Shown: piece after piece, positions 7,814 to 15,839 of the stretch
Position numbering within the stretch: position 1 is the first letter of the stretch
Layout of the letters: every line of letters starts with the position of its first letter
NCBI RefSeq assembly: GCF_018603905.1
Contig: NZ_JAHFZZ010000030.1
Location: 62,001 to 126,000 of the forward strand
Source of the DNA: Nonomuraea sp. NEAU-A123
GTDB lineage: Bacteria; Actinomycetota; Actinomycetes; Streptosporangiales; Streptosporangiaceae
Direction: 5' to 3'
DNA length: 64,000 nt
Made by a program: the position numbers and the translations under genes
Notes under the pieces: model-generated
Seen by the model: the letters and a program-made list of their open reading frames with translations, nothing else
Database searches by the model: none
What the model was told of the DNA's origin: nothing

Positions 7814-8569
7814 GTGGGCGCTGGGCACCATCATCAGCTCTACCTGGCGGGGGACTCGGTCGTGCACCGGCTTCCGCCGCAGTGCAAGCTGCTGGCCGTC
7901 GCCGCGTTCGCCATCGTGGTGGTGGCGACGCCGCGGGAGCGCTTCTGGGCGTTCGGGCTCTACGCGGTCCTGCTCGCGGGCGTCGCCGTGGCCGCCAGGG
8001 TGCCGCTGACGTACGTGCTGCGGCGGATGGCGGTCGAGCTGCCCTTCGTGCTGTTCGCCTTCCTCATTCCGGTGATCGGGATGGGGGAGCGGACGACCGT
8101 GCTGGGGGTCTCGCTGAGTGTGGCCGGGCTCTGGGCCGGCTGGAACATCCTGGCCAAGGCGACGCTGGGCGTGGTCGCCTCGATCCTGCTCGCGGCCACC
8201 ACCGAGCCGCGGGTCATCCTCATCGGGGCCCAGCGGCTCCGGCTGCCCAGCCTGCTGGTGCAGATCGCGATGTTCATGCTCCGCTACATGGACGTGATCA
8301 TGGATGAGATGCGGCGGATGCGGGTCGCGCGGGAGTCTCGTGGCTTCGAAGCCCGGAATTTCCGCCACATTCCGGTGATCGCCCGCTCGGCGGGCGCCCT
8401 GTTCATCCGCTCGTACGAACGCGGTGAGCGGGTGCACCTCGCGATGCTCAGCCGCGGCTATTCCGGGCGGATGCCGATGATGGACGAAATTTCGGGATCT
8501 GTTGGGCAGTGGGCCACGGCCCTCGCCCTGCCGGCCGTGGCTCTAGCCGTACTAGGACTCTCGCTGTGA
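7814..8569 (+). CDS. cbiQ: CbiQ-type T component of ECF metal transporter
   Basis: A 251-residue membrane coupling subunit of the same nickel/cobalt transporter. It begins GAGHHHQLYLAGDSVVHRLPP, typical of CbiQ/NikQ, which supports GTG 7814 although the ribosome site is weak. It has four to five membrane helices, then the two coupling motifs of T components: the first at MDEMRRMRVARESRGF (an A-R-x-S-R-G type) and the second at ERVHLAMLSRGYSGRMP. These contact the ATPase. It overlaps cbiO by 4 bp (GTGA at 8566-8569). Confidence 0.9.
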   Translation: MGAGHHHQLYLAGDSVVHRLPPQCKLLAVAAFAIVVVATPRERFWAFGLYAVLLAGVAVAARVPLTYVLRRMAVELPFVLFAFLIPVIGMGERTTVLGVSLSVAGLWAGWNILAKATLGVVASILLAATTEPRVILIGAQRLRLPSLLVQIAMFMLRYMDVIMDEMRRMRVARESRGFEARNFRHIPVIARSAGALFIRSYERGERVHLAMLSRGYSGRMPMMDEISGSVGQWATALALPAVALAVLGLSL

Positions 8570-9306
8570 ACTCTCTGGAAGTGAACCGGCTCGCCTACGC
8601 CTACCCCGATGGGACGCAGGCCCTGTTCGGCGTGGACTTCGCGATCCGGCGCGGCGAGCGCGTCGCACTGCTCGGCCCGAACGGCGCCGGCAAGACCACG
8701 CTCGTCATGCACCTGAACGGCATCCTCACCGCCGGGCACGGCTCGGTGAGCGTGGCGGGCACGCCGGTGCGCAAGGACACGCTCAAGGAGATCAGGCAGC
8801 GCGTCGGCCTGGTCTTCCAGGACCCGGACGACCAGCTCTTCATGCCCACGGTCAGGGACGACGTCGCGTTCGGCCCGGCCAACTCGGGCGTGGCCGGCGA
8901 GGAGCTGGAGCGCGCGGTCAAGGGCGCGCTGGAGCGGGTCGGCATGCTGGAGGTCATCGACCGGCCGCCGCACCACCTGTCGTTCGGTCAGCGCCGGCGG
9001 GTGGCCGTGGCGACCGTGCTGGCGATGGAGCCGGAAATCCTGGTGCTCGACGAGCCGTCGTCCAACCTCGATCCGGCCGCGCGCAGGGAGCTGGCCGAGA
9101 TCCTGCGCTCGCTCGACGTGACCGTGCTCATGGTCACCCACGACCTGCCGTACGCGCTGGAGCTGTGCGAACGCTCGCTGATCCTGTCCGACGGAGTGAT
9201 CGTCGCGGACGGGCCGACCCGGGAGCTCCTGGCCGACTCCGAGCTGCTCGCCCGCCACCGCCTGGAGCTCCCTTACGGCTTCGCCATCCCCGCGGCGGCC
9301 GAATAA
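8566..9306 (+). CDS. cbiO: CbiO-type ATPase of ECF metal transporter
   Basis: A 246-residue ABC ATPase that powers the CbiMQ importer. Walker A is GPNGAGKTT (about 38-46), the Q-loop is LVFQDPDDQLF, the signature is LSFGQRRRVAVAT and Walker B plus catalytic Glu is LVLDEPSS; the switch His is in VTHDLPYAL. The start is GTG 8566, overlapping the cbiQ stop. A longer frame starting at 8509 runs inside cbiQ and is not used. This is the last gene of the operon. Confidence 0.92.
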   Translation: MNSLEVNRLAYAYPDGTQALFGVDFAIRRGERVALLGPNGAGKTTLVMHLNGILTAGHGSVSVAGTPVRKDTLKEIRQRVGLVFQDPDDQLFMPTVRDDVAFGPANSGVAGEELERAVKGALERVGMLEVIDRPPHHLSFGQRRRVAVATVLAMEPEILVLDEPSSNLDPAARRELAEILRSLDVTVLMVTHDLPYALELCERSLILSDGVIVADGPTRELLADSELLARHRLELPYGFAIPAAAE

Positions 9307-9423
9307 GGCGGATCGCGGCCGGACTTTTTCGGGTTCTGGCCCCGTACATCAAAACCATCCGAGTTTGTGCATGCCCGGTATCCGGGGATGTCGAAGTACA
9401 GTGGCTCATCGAGGAGGGGCCAA

Positions 9424-9762
9424 ATGAAGCTGCGGCTTGCGCGACACGCCCTGGGTGATGCCGTGGTGGTGGCCGTTGAGGGGGAGCTTGACCTGTTCAC
9501 GGCGCCGTTCCTCCGCGACGAGGTCCGCGACGCCATCAAACAGGACGGCGCCTGGCTGGTGCTCGATCTCCAGCAACTGTCGTTCATGGACTCCAGCGGG
9601 CTGTCGGTGCTCATCGAGGCATGGCGGCTGGCCACGGGCGAGGGCGGCGGCGTGTCACTGGCCGCGCCACAGGCCCCCGTCGCCCGCATCCTGCGCACGA
9701 CCGGGCTCGACCGGCGGATCAAGGTATATTCCGATGTCGACACGGCTGTAGGCGAGATTTAA
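9424..9762 (+). CDS. STAS-domain anti-anti-sigma factor
   Basis: A 112-residue cytoplasmic STAS protein of the SpoIIAA/RsbV family. The segment LQQLSFMDSSGLSVL contains the serine pair (57-58) phosphorylated by the partner anti-sigma kinase. In the family the unphosphorylated form binds the anti-sigma factor and frees the sigma factor. The start ATG 9424 has the ribosome site GAGGAGGGG; an earlier in-frame ATG (9367) does not. No sigma factor or RsbW-like kinase is adjacent, so its partner is elsewhere, possibly the SpoIIE-type phosphatase encoded at 20511. Confidence 0.85.
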   Translation: MKLRLARHALGDAVVVAVEGELDLFTAPFLRDEVRDAIKQDGAWLVLDLQQLSFMDSSGLSVLIEAWRLATGEGGGVSLAAPQAPVARILRTTGLDRRIKVYSDVDTAVGEI

Positions 9763-9799
9763 CCCACCCCGAGTAGAACTTCATTCGGTTGGCGGGTTA
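9760..9799 (+). terminator. imperfect hairpin after the STAS gene
   Basis: TAACCC at 9760 pairs with GGGTTA at 9794, with further CC/GG and CCGA/TCGG pairing inside. It starts in the STAS stop codon and ends 11 nt before the SDR start, so it may be a terminator or an operator. Confidence 0.35.
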
Positions 9800-9810
9800 G
9801 GGTCCCGGAT

Positions 9811-10584
9811 ATGGACGTGAACGGATCTGCAGCAATCATCTCCGGCGGGGCCAGTGGCCTCGGCGAGGCGACGGCCCGCGAGCTCGCGGGTCACGGCGCC
9901 ACAGTGGTCATCGCCGACCTCAACGAGCAGCGCGGCAAGGCCATCGCCGACGAGCTCGGCGGTGTCTTCGCCAAAACCGACGTGACGGACGACGAGCAGG
10001 TGCAGGCGGCCGTCGACGCGGCCGTGGCCACCGGCAAGCCGCTGCGCGTCGTGGTCAACAGCGCGGGCATCGGGTGGGCCGAGCGCACCGTCAACCGTGA
10101 CGGCGCCCCGCACAACCCGGCCTCCTTCCGCAAGGTGGTCGAGGTCAACCTGATCGGCACGTTCAACCTCATGCGCGTCGGCGCGGCGGCGATCGCCAGG
10201 ACCGAGCCGGTGGACGCCGACGGGCAGCGCGGTGTGGTCGTCAACACCGCCTCCGTCGCGGCGCTGGAGGGTCAGACCGGGCAGCTCGCCTACTCGGCCT
10301 CCAAGGGCGGCATCGTGGGCATGACCGTGCCCGCGGCGCGCGACCTGGCGGCCATCGGGGTGCGGGTGAACACCGTCTGCCCGGGGATCATCGACACCCC
10401 GATCTACGGCTTCTCGGCCAACGCCGACGAGTTCAAGGCCAAGCTGGTGGCGCCCGTGGTGTTCCCCAAGCGCATGGGACGGGCCGACGAGTTCGCGCAC
10501 CTGGTCAGGTCGCTCATCGAGAACGACTACATGAACGCCGAAGTCGTCCGCTTCGACGGCGGCATCCGCTTCCAGCCCAAGTGA
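9811..10584 (+). CDS. SDR family 3-hydroxyacyl-CoA dehydrogenase-like oxidoreductase
   Basis: A 257-residue classical short-chain dehydrogenase. The cofactor motif GGASGLG is at 12-18, VVIADLNEQRG carries the Asp that favours NAD, VVNSAGIG is the NAG-type motif, and the catalytic pair is Tyr161/Lys165 in YSASK. The sequence most resembles type II 3-hydroxyacyl-CoA dehydrogenases (HSD10 group), which oxidise 3-hydroxyacyl-CoA in beta-oxidation. The next gene, an enoyl-CoA hydratase 6 bp downstream, supports a fatty or branched acyl-CoA degradation step. Confidence 0.87.
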   Translation: MDVNGSAAIISGGASGLGEATARELAGHGATVVIADLNEQRGKAIADELGGVFAKTDVTDDEQVQAAVDAAVATGKPLRVVVNSAGIGWAERTVNRDGAPHNPASFRKVVEVNLIGTFNLMRVGAAAIARTEPVDADGQRGVVVNTASVAALEGQTGQLAYSASKGGIVGMTVPAARDLAAIGVRVNTVCPGIIDTPIYGFSANADEFKAKLVAPVVFPKRMGRADEFAHLVRSLIENDYMNAEVVRFDGGIRFQPK

Positions 10585-10590
10585 GGTTCC

Positions 10591-11355
10591 GTGTCTGACG
10601 AAGTGCTCGTCGAAGAGTCCGACGGCGTCGCCGTGATCACGATCAACCGGCCCGCCGCGCGCAACGCCATCAACGGCGCGGTGGCCCGCGGCATCGCGGC
10701 AGCCCTGGACACCCTGGACGCTCGCCCCGACATCTCCGCCTATGTCCTGACCGGCGCGGGTGGCTACTTCTCCGCGGGCATGGATCTCAAGGGCTTCCTG
10801 TCCGGCGACTTCCCGGTGGTCGAGGGCCGCGGCTTCGGCGGCCTGGCCGAGTCGCCGCCCAAGAAGCCGATCGTGGCGGCGGTCGAGGGCTACGCGCTCG
10901 CGGGCGGCTTCGAGCTCGCGCTGTCGTGCGACGTGATCGTGGCGTCGTCGGAGTCCAAGTTCGGCCTGCCGGAGCCCAAGCGGGGGCTCGTGGCGGGCGC
11001 GGGCGGCATCATGCGGCTGCCGCGCCGGATCCCGTACCACATCGCCATGGAGCTCGCCCTGACCGGCGACCACTACCCCGCCTCGCGCCTGTACGAGCTG
11101 GGGCTGGTCAACCGGATCACCCCGGCGGGCGAGGCGCTGGAGGGGGCGCTGGAGCTGGCCCGCAAGATCGCCGCCAACGCCCCGCTGGCGCTCGCGGCCA
11201 CCAAGCAAGTGATCATCGAGTCGCAGGACTGGTCGCTGGAGGAGATGTTCGCGAAGCAGGGCACGATCATCAGCCCGGTGTTCAGCTCGAAGGACGCCAT
11301 GGAGGGCGCGGCGGCCTTCGCCGAGAAGCGCGCTCCCCAGTGGAAGGGCGAGTAG
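10591..11355 (+). CDS. enoyl-CoA hydratase/isomerase (crotonase) family protein
   Basis: A 254-residue crotonase. The oxyanion-hole regions are present: GYFSAGMDLKGF (first) and GYALAGGFELALSCD (second), and the position of the first catalytic Glu falls in GLPEPKRGLVAGAGG. Its reaction is probably hydration of a 2-enoyl-CoA, but isomerase or dehalogenase members of the family cannot be excluded. The start is GTG 10591, 6 bp after the SDR stop, with GAGG in between. The two genes form an operon ended by the terminator at 11368. Confidence 0.88.
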   Translation: MSDEVLVEESDGVAVITINRPAARNAINGAVARGIAAALDTLDARPDISAYVLTGAGGYFSAGMDLKGFLSGDFPVVEGRGFGGLAESPPKKPIVAAVEGYALAGGFELALSCDVIVASSESKFGLPEPKRGLVAGAGGIMRLPRRIPYHIAMELALTGDHYPASRLYELGLVNRITPAGEALEGALELARKIAANAPLALAATKQVIIESQDWSLEEMFAKQGTIISPVFSSKDAMEGAAAFAEKRAPQWKGE

Positions 11356-11367
11356 CCCTTTTCCCGG

Positions 11368-11398
11368 CCCCCTCCCCTGTTTGGGAGGGGGTTTCCTT
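11368..11398 (+). terminator. Rho-independent terminator
   Basis: CCCCCTCCC-CTGTTT-GGGAGGGGG followed by TTTCCTT: a perfect 9-bp GC stem 13 nt after the enoyl-CoA hydratase stop. Confidence 0.8.
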
Positions 11399-11458
11399 AG
11401 CGCACGCATAAGTTCTTCTGCGTACGGTAAAGAAGGAGACTGCTAGCGGGAGGGGCGC

Positions 11459-12076
11459 ATGAGCGACAATACGAGGTCCGCGTACGAGTCCGCCAAGCGC
11501 CGTGCGGGCAGCCTCCTCACCGGTGCGCTGAGCGCGGCCTTCGTCATGGTCGTGATACTCGGCGTGATGTGGGCGGTCGAGGTCGTCGACTTCACGATGA
11601 ACGGCAGCCTCGACCGGGAGTTCGGCATCGTCAGCCTGGAGCCTTCGGGGCTCCTGGGCATCTTCTTCGCCCCGTTCCTGCACGTGGGCTTCGGTCACCT
11701 CATGGCCAACTCGCTGCCGCTGCTGATCCTGGGGTTCCTGGCCGCGTTACGCGGGATCGGGCGGTTCTTCGCGGCCAGCCTGCTGATCATCGTGATCGGC
11801 GGGATCGGCACCTGGGCCACCAGCGGCCTCGACACGGTCACGGTGGGCGCAAGTGGGCTGGTGTTCGGATATTTCGGGTATGTGCTGGCCCGCGGGATAT
11901 TCGACCGGCGCGTGTTCGACATCCTTATCGGCATCGGGGTGGCGATCGTCTACTACTCGATCCTGTGGGGGCTGCTGCCCAACCAGCAGGGCATCTCGTG
12001 GCAGGGCCACCTGTTCGGCCTGCTGGGCGGCGTCCTCTCCGCCTGGGTGCTGCGCCGCAAGCGCGAAGTGCTGTAG
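11459..12076 (+). CDS. rhomboid family intramembrane serine protease
   Basis: A 205-residue membrane protein with about six helices. The rhomboid hallmarks are HVGFGHLMANSL (helix 2, HxxxxHLxxN), the nucleophile motif VGASGLVFGYFG with Ser132, and the catalytic His184 in GHLFGLLGG. It should cleave single-pass membrane proteins within the bilayer; the substrate is unknown. The start ATG 11459 follows GGGAGGGG. It is a stand-alone gene between two terminators. Confidence 0.88.
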   Translation: MSDNTRSAYESAKRRAGSLLTGALSAAFVMVVILGVMWAVEVVDFTMNGSLDREFGIVSLEPSGLLGIFFAPFLHVGFGHLMANSLPLLILGFLAALRGIGRFFAASLLIIVIGGIGTWATSGLDTVTVGASGLVFGYFGYVLARGIFDRRVFDILIGIGVAIVYYSILWGLLPNQQGISWQGHLFGLLGGVLSAWVLRRKREVL

Positions 12077-12080
12077 GACG

Positions 12081-12108
12081 GCATTTCCCCCTGATCGGGG
12101 TGAAATGC
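12081..12108 (+). terminator. hairpin after the rhomboid gene
   Basis: GCATTTCCCCC-TGAT-type stem: GCATTTC pairs with GAAATGC and CCCC with GGGG, with one bulged T. It begins 5 nt after the stop and has no T run. Confidence 0.5.
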
Positions 12109-12164
12109 TGACACGGTCTCAGACATGTAAGGGGTGTCCGCAATCCCCGCATGAGGAGGCCACC

Positions 12165-12185
12165 ATGGGAATCGCTGGTGGGTGA
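12165..12185 (+). other. six-codon leader ORF before the sigma factor
   Basis: ATG GGA ATC GCT GGT GGG TGA encodes MGIAGG and is preceded at the right distance by the best ribosome site in the region, GAGGAGG (12153-12159). Its stop codon overlaps the likely GTG start (12178) of the sigma gene in another frame, so translation may be coupled. Confidence 0.35.
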
Positions 12186-12711
12186 CGACCGGAGACGCCG
12201 GTTCGAGGCCATGTATGCCCAGACATACGAGCCGATTCTCGGATATGCCATGCGCCGCTGCGCGTCCCCCGAGGACGCGGCGGACGCGGTGGCCGAGACG
12301 TTCGCCATCGCCTGGCGCCGTGTTGACGTGCTGCCGCCTGACGCTGAGACCAGGCTCTGGCTGTACGGCATAGCCAGGAACGTCCTGGCCAACCACCGGC
12401 GCGGCCGGGTCAGGCGGCAGTCCAGGAGCGTGGAGCTCGACGCCGACCTCGCCGACCTGTACGCCTACTCGCCCGAGGGCAGCGTCGAACTGGGCGCGAT
12501 CGCGCAGGCGTTCAAGGAGCTGCACGAGGACGACCGGGAGCTGCTGTCCCTGGTCGCCTGGGAGGGGCTGGATCACGCCCAGCTCGCCAAGGTCCTCGAC
12601 TGCTCGCGCAACGCCGTACGCATCCGGCTGCATCGCGCGCGCAAGCGCTTCGCCAAGGCGCTGGCCAGGGCGGGCGTCTCCGTCAACCGTGTCACCGTGG
12701 AGTCCATATGA
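12178..12711 (+). CDS. ECF-type RNA polymerase sigma factor
   Basis: A sigma-70 family extracytoplasmic-function factor of about 177 residues. Region 2 is FEAMYAQTYEPILGYAMRRC then EDAADAVAETFAIAWRRVD, with RLWLYGIARNVLANHRR; region 4 is ELLSLVAWEGLDHAQLAKVL followed by the recognition helix SRNAVRIRLHRARKRF. The start is uncertain: ATG 12151 is in frame but lacks a ribosome site, while GTG 12178 (VGDDRRRRFEAMY) matches usual ECF N-termini and overlaps the six-codon leader ORF. The stop overlaps the following membrane protein gene by 4 bp (ATGA), the usual sigma/anti-sigma arrangement. Confidence 0.85.
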   Translation: MGDDRRRRFEAMYAQTYEPILGYAMRRCASPEDAADAVAETFAIAWRRVDVLPPDAETRLWLYGIARNVLANHRRGRVRRQSRSVELDADLADLYAYSPEGSVELGAIAQAFKELHEDDRELLSLVAWEGLDHAQLAKVLDCSRNAVRIRLHRARKRFAKALARAGVSVNRVTVESI

Positions 12712-13577
12712 ACGAGTTGAGGCAGCTCGCCAGGGTCCGGGACGAGCAACTGGCCGGTCAGGCGTCCGGCGCGGGGGCCCGTGCGCTGCTGGCGGCCATC
12801 GTCGTCGAGGATCCGGGCACGGAGGATGCCGGGAGCCGGGCGCCGAGATCGCGCCGCACCCGCCGCCTGGTCGTGGGGCTGGTCGCCACCGCCGCTCTCG
12901 CCATCGTGGCCGTCATGGGCCCCACTCTGCTGGAGCGGGACGCCACCTCGTACGCGAACGCGGCCATCGACATCGAGCTGCGGGGTGACGAGTACGTCGC
13001 CAGGATCAAGGACCCGTTCGCCGACCACGCCCTGTACGCCGAGGCGTTCCAGGCGATGAGCCTGGACATCGGCATGGAGCTGATACCCGCCTCACCGACC
13101 CAGGTGGGCAACATCGTACGCATGGGATTCGCCGGCACCACCATGGCCGACACGCTCGGCGGCGGCCTGGAGCCGGAGGGATGCACGATCGGTCACGAAG
13201 GCTGCTTCCTCACCGTCACGGTGAGCAAGGGATTCAAGGGCCGGGGCGTCTTCTACCTGGCCCGGCCGGCCAAGCCCGGCGAGAGGTACCAGGCTTCCGG
13301 GGAGGCCGGTAGGAAGGGCGAGATGCTCGAAGGCTACGACGCCGACGGGCGGACCGTGGGCAAGGTCGCGGCCGAGGCGCACCGGCGGGGGCTGCGGGTG
13401 GTCTTCCAGATCATCGAGCCGCACCCGGACGGCCACGGCTTCTCCCTGAGCCGGGATCAGTCGGCCAAGGTCGGCGACCACTGGTATGTCTGGGCCGCCG
13501 AGCCCGAGCAGGTCGGCACGGTGAGACTGCTGGTCACGGAGAAGCACCTCCGGAACAACCCGGTCACCGGCAAGTAG
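12708..13577 (+). CDS. single-pass membrane protein coupled to the ECF sigma factor
   Basis: A 289-residue protein with a cytoplasmic N-terminus of about 50 residues, one membrane helix (RRLVVGLVATAALAIVAVMG, about 54-73) and an extracellular domain of roughly 210 residues with two cysteines (CTIGHEGCF) that may form a disulfide. The topology and the 4-bp overlap with the sigma gene fit an anti-sigma factor or its regulator, but no zinc-binding anti-sigma motif (HxxxCxxC) is visible, so the role is inferred from context. I do not recognise the extracellular fold. Confidence 0.6.
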   Translation: MNELRQLARVRDEQLAGQASGAGARALLAAIVVEDPGTEDAGSRAPRSRRTRRLVVGLVATAALAIVAVMGPTLLERDATSYANAAIDIELRGDEYVARIKDPFADHALYAEAFQAMSLDIGMELIPASPTQVGNIVRMGFAGTTMADTLGGGLEPEGCTIGHEGCFLTVTVSKGFKGRGVFYLARPAKPGERYQASGEAGRKGEMLEGYDADGRTVGKVAAEAHRRGLRVVFQIIEPHPDGHGFSLSRDQSAKVGDHWYVWAAEPEQVGTVRLLVTEKHLRNNPVTGK

Positions 13578-14120
13578 CTAGGAGGGATGCACGCGTTCGG
13601 CCGGGGAGGATGAGAGCAGACGATCTATCAGTGCCAGGCCGATGGCCGAGAGGACGAAGGCCAGGTGGATGATCGTCTGCCACATCATCTTGCTGTCCGG
13701 GATCGTCTGGGCCTTGATGAACGTCTGCAGCAGGTGCACCGACGAGATGCCCACGATGGCCGTCGCCAGCTTGACCTTGAGGACGTTCGCGTTGACGTGG
13801 GACAGCCACTCTGGCTCGTCGGGATGCTCGTTGAGGTTGATGCGCGAGACGAACGTCTCGTAGCCCCCGACGATGACCATGATGAGCAGGTTGGAGATCA
13901 TCACCACGTCGATGAGGCCCAGCACCGACAGCATGACCGTGACTTCCATGTCCGTCTGGGCGCCGTGGAGGACGCCTTCGATCAGGTGCCAGAGCTCGAC
14001 CATGAACTGCCACACGTACACGCCCTGGGCCACGATGAGCCCGAGATAGAGCGGGACCTGGAGCCAGCGGCTGGCGAACATCAGGTAGCCCAGGCCATTG
14101 GGCCGCCTGCTCATACTCAT
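13578..14120 (-). CDS. UPF0114 (YqhA/TIGR00645-like) membrane protein
   Basis: A 180-residue integral membrane protein with four predicted helices: FASRWLQVPLYLGLIVAQGVY, LGLIDVVMISNLLIMVIVGG, KLATAIVGISSVHLLQTF and IIHLAFVLSAIGLALIDRLL. The GYETFVSRINLNEH segment after helix 2 is the family signature. The family is conserved in bacteria and plastids; the function is poorly known. The start ATG 14120 and alternative ATG two codons later are both reasonable. It converges on the sigma operon and is divergent from the BlaI-type regulator. Confidence 0.85.
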   Translation of the reverse strand: MSMSRRPNGLGYLMFASRWLQVPLYLGLIVAQGVYVWQFMVELWHLIEGVLHGAQTDMEVTVMLSVLGLIDVVMISNLLIMVIVGGYETFVSRINLNEHPDEPEWLSHVNANVLKVKLATAIVGISSVHLLQTFIKAQTIPDSKMMWQTIIHLAFVLSAIGLALIDRLLSSSPAERVHPS

Positions 14121-14177
14121 CCGGTATAACCCCCGTCACATGACGATATATCCGCTCAACTGGGCGGAAGGAAGATC

Positions 14178-14204
14178 AGCCCCGTTCGCGTGCGTGGGCT
14201 TTTT
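14178..14204 (+). terminator. terminator-like hairpin in the blaI leader
   Basis: AGCCC ... GGGCT followed directly by TTTT, with inner CG/CG pairing. It sits 44 nt upstream of the BlaI start and reads on the plus strand, so it could attenuate that gene. Confidence 0.4.
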
Positions 14205-14247
14205 CGGGAAGAATGTTTCCTAACTCACCTAGCCGGAGGTTGGTCAG

Positions 14248-14622
14248 TTGGCGAAGCTGGGGTCCCTGGAGCGCGCGATCATGGACGTGCTGTGGGATGC
14301 CGGTAAGCCGATGCGGGTGCGCGAGCTGCTCGCCACGCTCAACGAGGAACGCGAGCTCGCCTACACCACGGTGCAGACCGTCGCCGAACGGCTGGTGAAG
14401 AAGGGCCTGCTCGTCCGCACGCCGTACCGGAACGCCTTCAAGTACGCGGCCGCCTACTCCAGGGACGAGCACGTCACGCGGCTCATGCTGGAAGCGCTGG
14501 CGGCCAGCACCGACCGGCTGCCGGTGCTGGCGAGGTTCGCGCAGAGTGTCGAGGAGGAGGACGCCCTGGCCCTGCTGGACGAGCTGTCGCGCCGGACGGG
14601 TCAGAGACGCTCGACCACGTAG
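14248..14622 (+). CDS. BlaI/MecI/CopY family transcriptional regulator
   Basis: A 124-residue winged-helix repressor. KLGSLERAIMDVLWDAGKPM is the typical N-terminus, TTVQTVAERLVKKGLL is the recognition helix region and TPYRNAFKYAAAYSRDEHV the wing; the C-terminal third is the dimerisation helix. The start is TTG 14248 with CGGAGGT 7 nt upstream. There is no BlaR-type protease gene next to it, so its signal and targets are unclear. Its 3' end overlaps the convergent serC gene by 22 bp. Confidence 0.87.
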   Translation: MAKLGSLERAIMDVLWDAGKPMRVRELLATLNEERELAYTTVQTVAERLVKKGLLVRTPYRNAFKYAAAYSRDEHVTRLMLEALAASTDRLPVLARFAQSVEEEDALALLDELSRRTGQRRSTT

Positions 14623-15710
14623 TCGACGCAGACCGTCAGGGCCTCGACGTCGGCCGGGTCGATGGCCGGGAACATCGCGACGCGGAGCTGGTTGCGGCCG
14701 AGCTTGCGGTAGGGCTCGGTGTCGACGATGCCGTTGGCGCGCAGCGCCTTGGCCACGGCGGCCGCGTCCACGTCGTCGGAGAAGTCGATCGTGCCGACCA
14801 CCTGCGAGCGGAACTCGGGAGCCGCGAACGGCGAGGTGTAGGAGGTCTTCTCGGCCCAGGTGTAGAGGCGCTGGGCGGAGTCGGCGGTGCGGGCGGTGGT
14901 CCAGGCCAGGCCGCCGTTGCCGTTCATCCAGTCGAGCTGGTCGGCCAGCAGGAACAGTGTCGCCACCGACGGGGTGTTGTAGGTCTGGTCCTTGCCGGAG
15001 TTGTCGATCGCGACCGGCAGGCTGAAGAACTCGGGCACGTAGCGGTCGGTCGCGGCGATCTCCTCGACCCTGGCCAGGGCGCGCGGGGACATGAGCGCGA
15101 TCCACAGGCCGCCGTCGGAGGCGAAGCTCTTCTGCGGGGCGAAGTAGTAGACGTCGGTCTCCTCGATGGACACGGGCAGGCCGCCCGCTCCAGAGGTGGC
15201 GTCCACGAGCACCAGCGAGTCATCGGAGCCGACGCGCTCGATCGGCATGGCCACGCCGGTCGAGGTCTCGTTGTGGGTGAGCGCGTAGACGTCGATGCCG
15301 TCCTCTGCCACCGCGGCCGGGTAGGTGCCCACCTCCGACTTGATCACCGTGGGCTCGCCCAGCCAGGGCGCCTTCTTGGCGACGGTGGCGAACTTCGAGG
15401 AGAACTCACCGAACGACAGATGCTGGGACCGCTCCCGGATGAGCCCGAAGGAGGCGATGTCCCAGAACGCGGTGGTGCCGCCGTTGCCCAGCACGACCTG
15501 GTAGCCCTCGGGGAGCGAGAACAGGTCGGCGAGGCCGGCGCGTACGCGGCCGACCAGGTTCTTGACCGGCTTCTGGCGGTGTGAAGTGCCCATGAGACTC
15601 GCGCCGGAGGCGGCGAGAGCGGCCAGTTGCTCGGTGCGAACCTTCGAGGGCCCGCAGCCGAAACGGCCGTCGACGGGCTTGATGTCAGCGGGAATCACGA
15701 TGTCAGCCAC
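14601..15710 (-). CDS. serC: phosphoserine aminotransferase
   Basis: A 369-residue PLP-dependent class V aminotransferase that converts 3-phosphohydroxypyruvate to phosphoserine in serine synthesis. The start of the fold is RFGCGPSKVRTEQL; MGTSHRQKPVKN binds substrate phosphate, VLVDATSGAGGLP holds the PLP-pyridine Asp and YYFAPQKSFASDGG contains the Schiff-base Lys (FAPQKSF). It matches the mycobacterial/actinobacterial SerC type. The frame extends to 15785, but GTG 15710 (VADIVIPADIKP) fits family N-termini. It is transcribed alone. Confidence 0.92.
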   Translation of the reverse strand: MADIVIPADIKPVDGRFGCGPSKVRTEQLAALAASGASLMGTSHRQKPVKNLVGRVRAGLADLFSLPEGYQVVLGNGGTTAFWDIASFGLIRERSQHLSFGEFSSKFATVAKKAPWLGEPTVIKSEVGTYPAAVAEDGIDVYALTHNETSTGVAMPIERVGSDDSLVLVDATSGAGGLPVSIEETDVYYFAPQKSFASDGGLWIALMSPRALARVEEIAATDRYVPEFFSLPVAIDNSGKDQTYNTPSVATLFLLADQLDWMNGNGGLAWTTARTADSAQRLYTWAEKTSYTSPFAAPEFRSQVVGTIDFSDDVDAAAVAKALRANGIVDTEPYRKLGRNQLRVAMFPAIDPADVEALTVCVDYVVERL

Positions 15711-15839
15711 CTGACCAAGGGTACTTACCCGTGAAGGTTGCCTGGACCCGGGTCCGGATGGTGAGAAAGGATGAATCATTTCCACTGATCATTCGTTGGA
15801 CCAGCGGCACAGATGAGCACCGGCTGGAGGAGCGTCCGG

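Noticed and set aside
9781..11409. Minus-strand frame of 542 codons opposite the SDR and enoyl-CoA hydratase genes
   Set aside because: Antisense shadow; both plus-strand genes have complete active sites.
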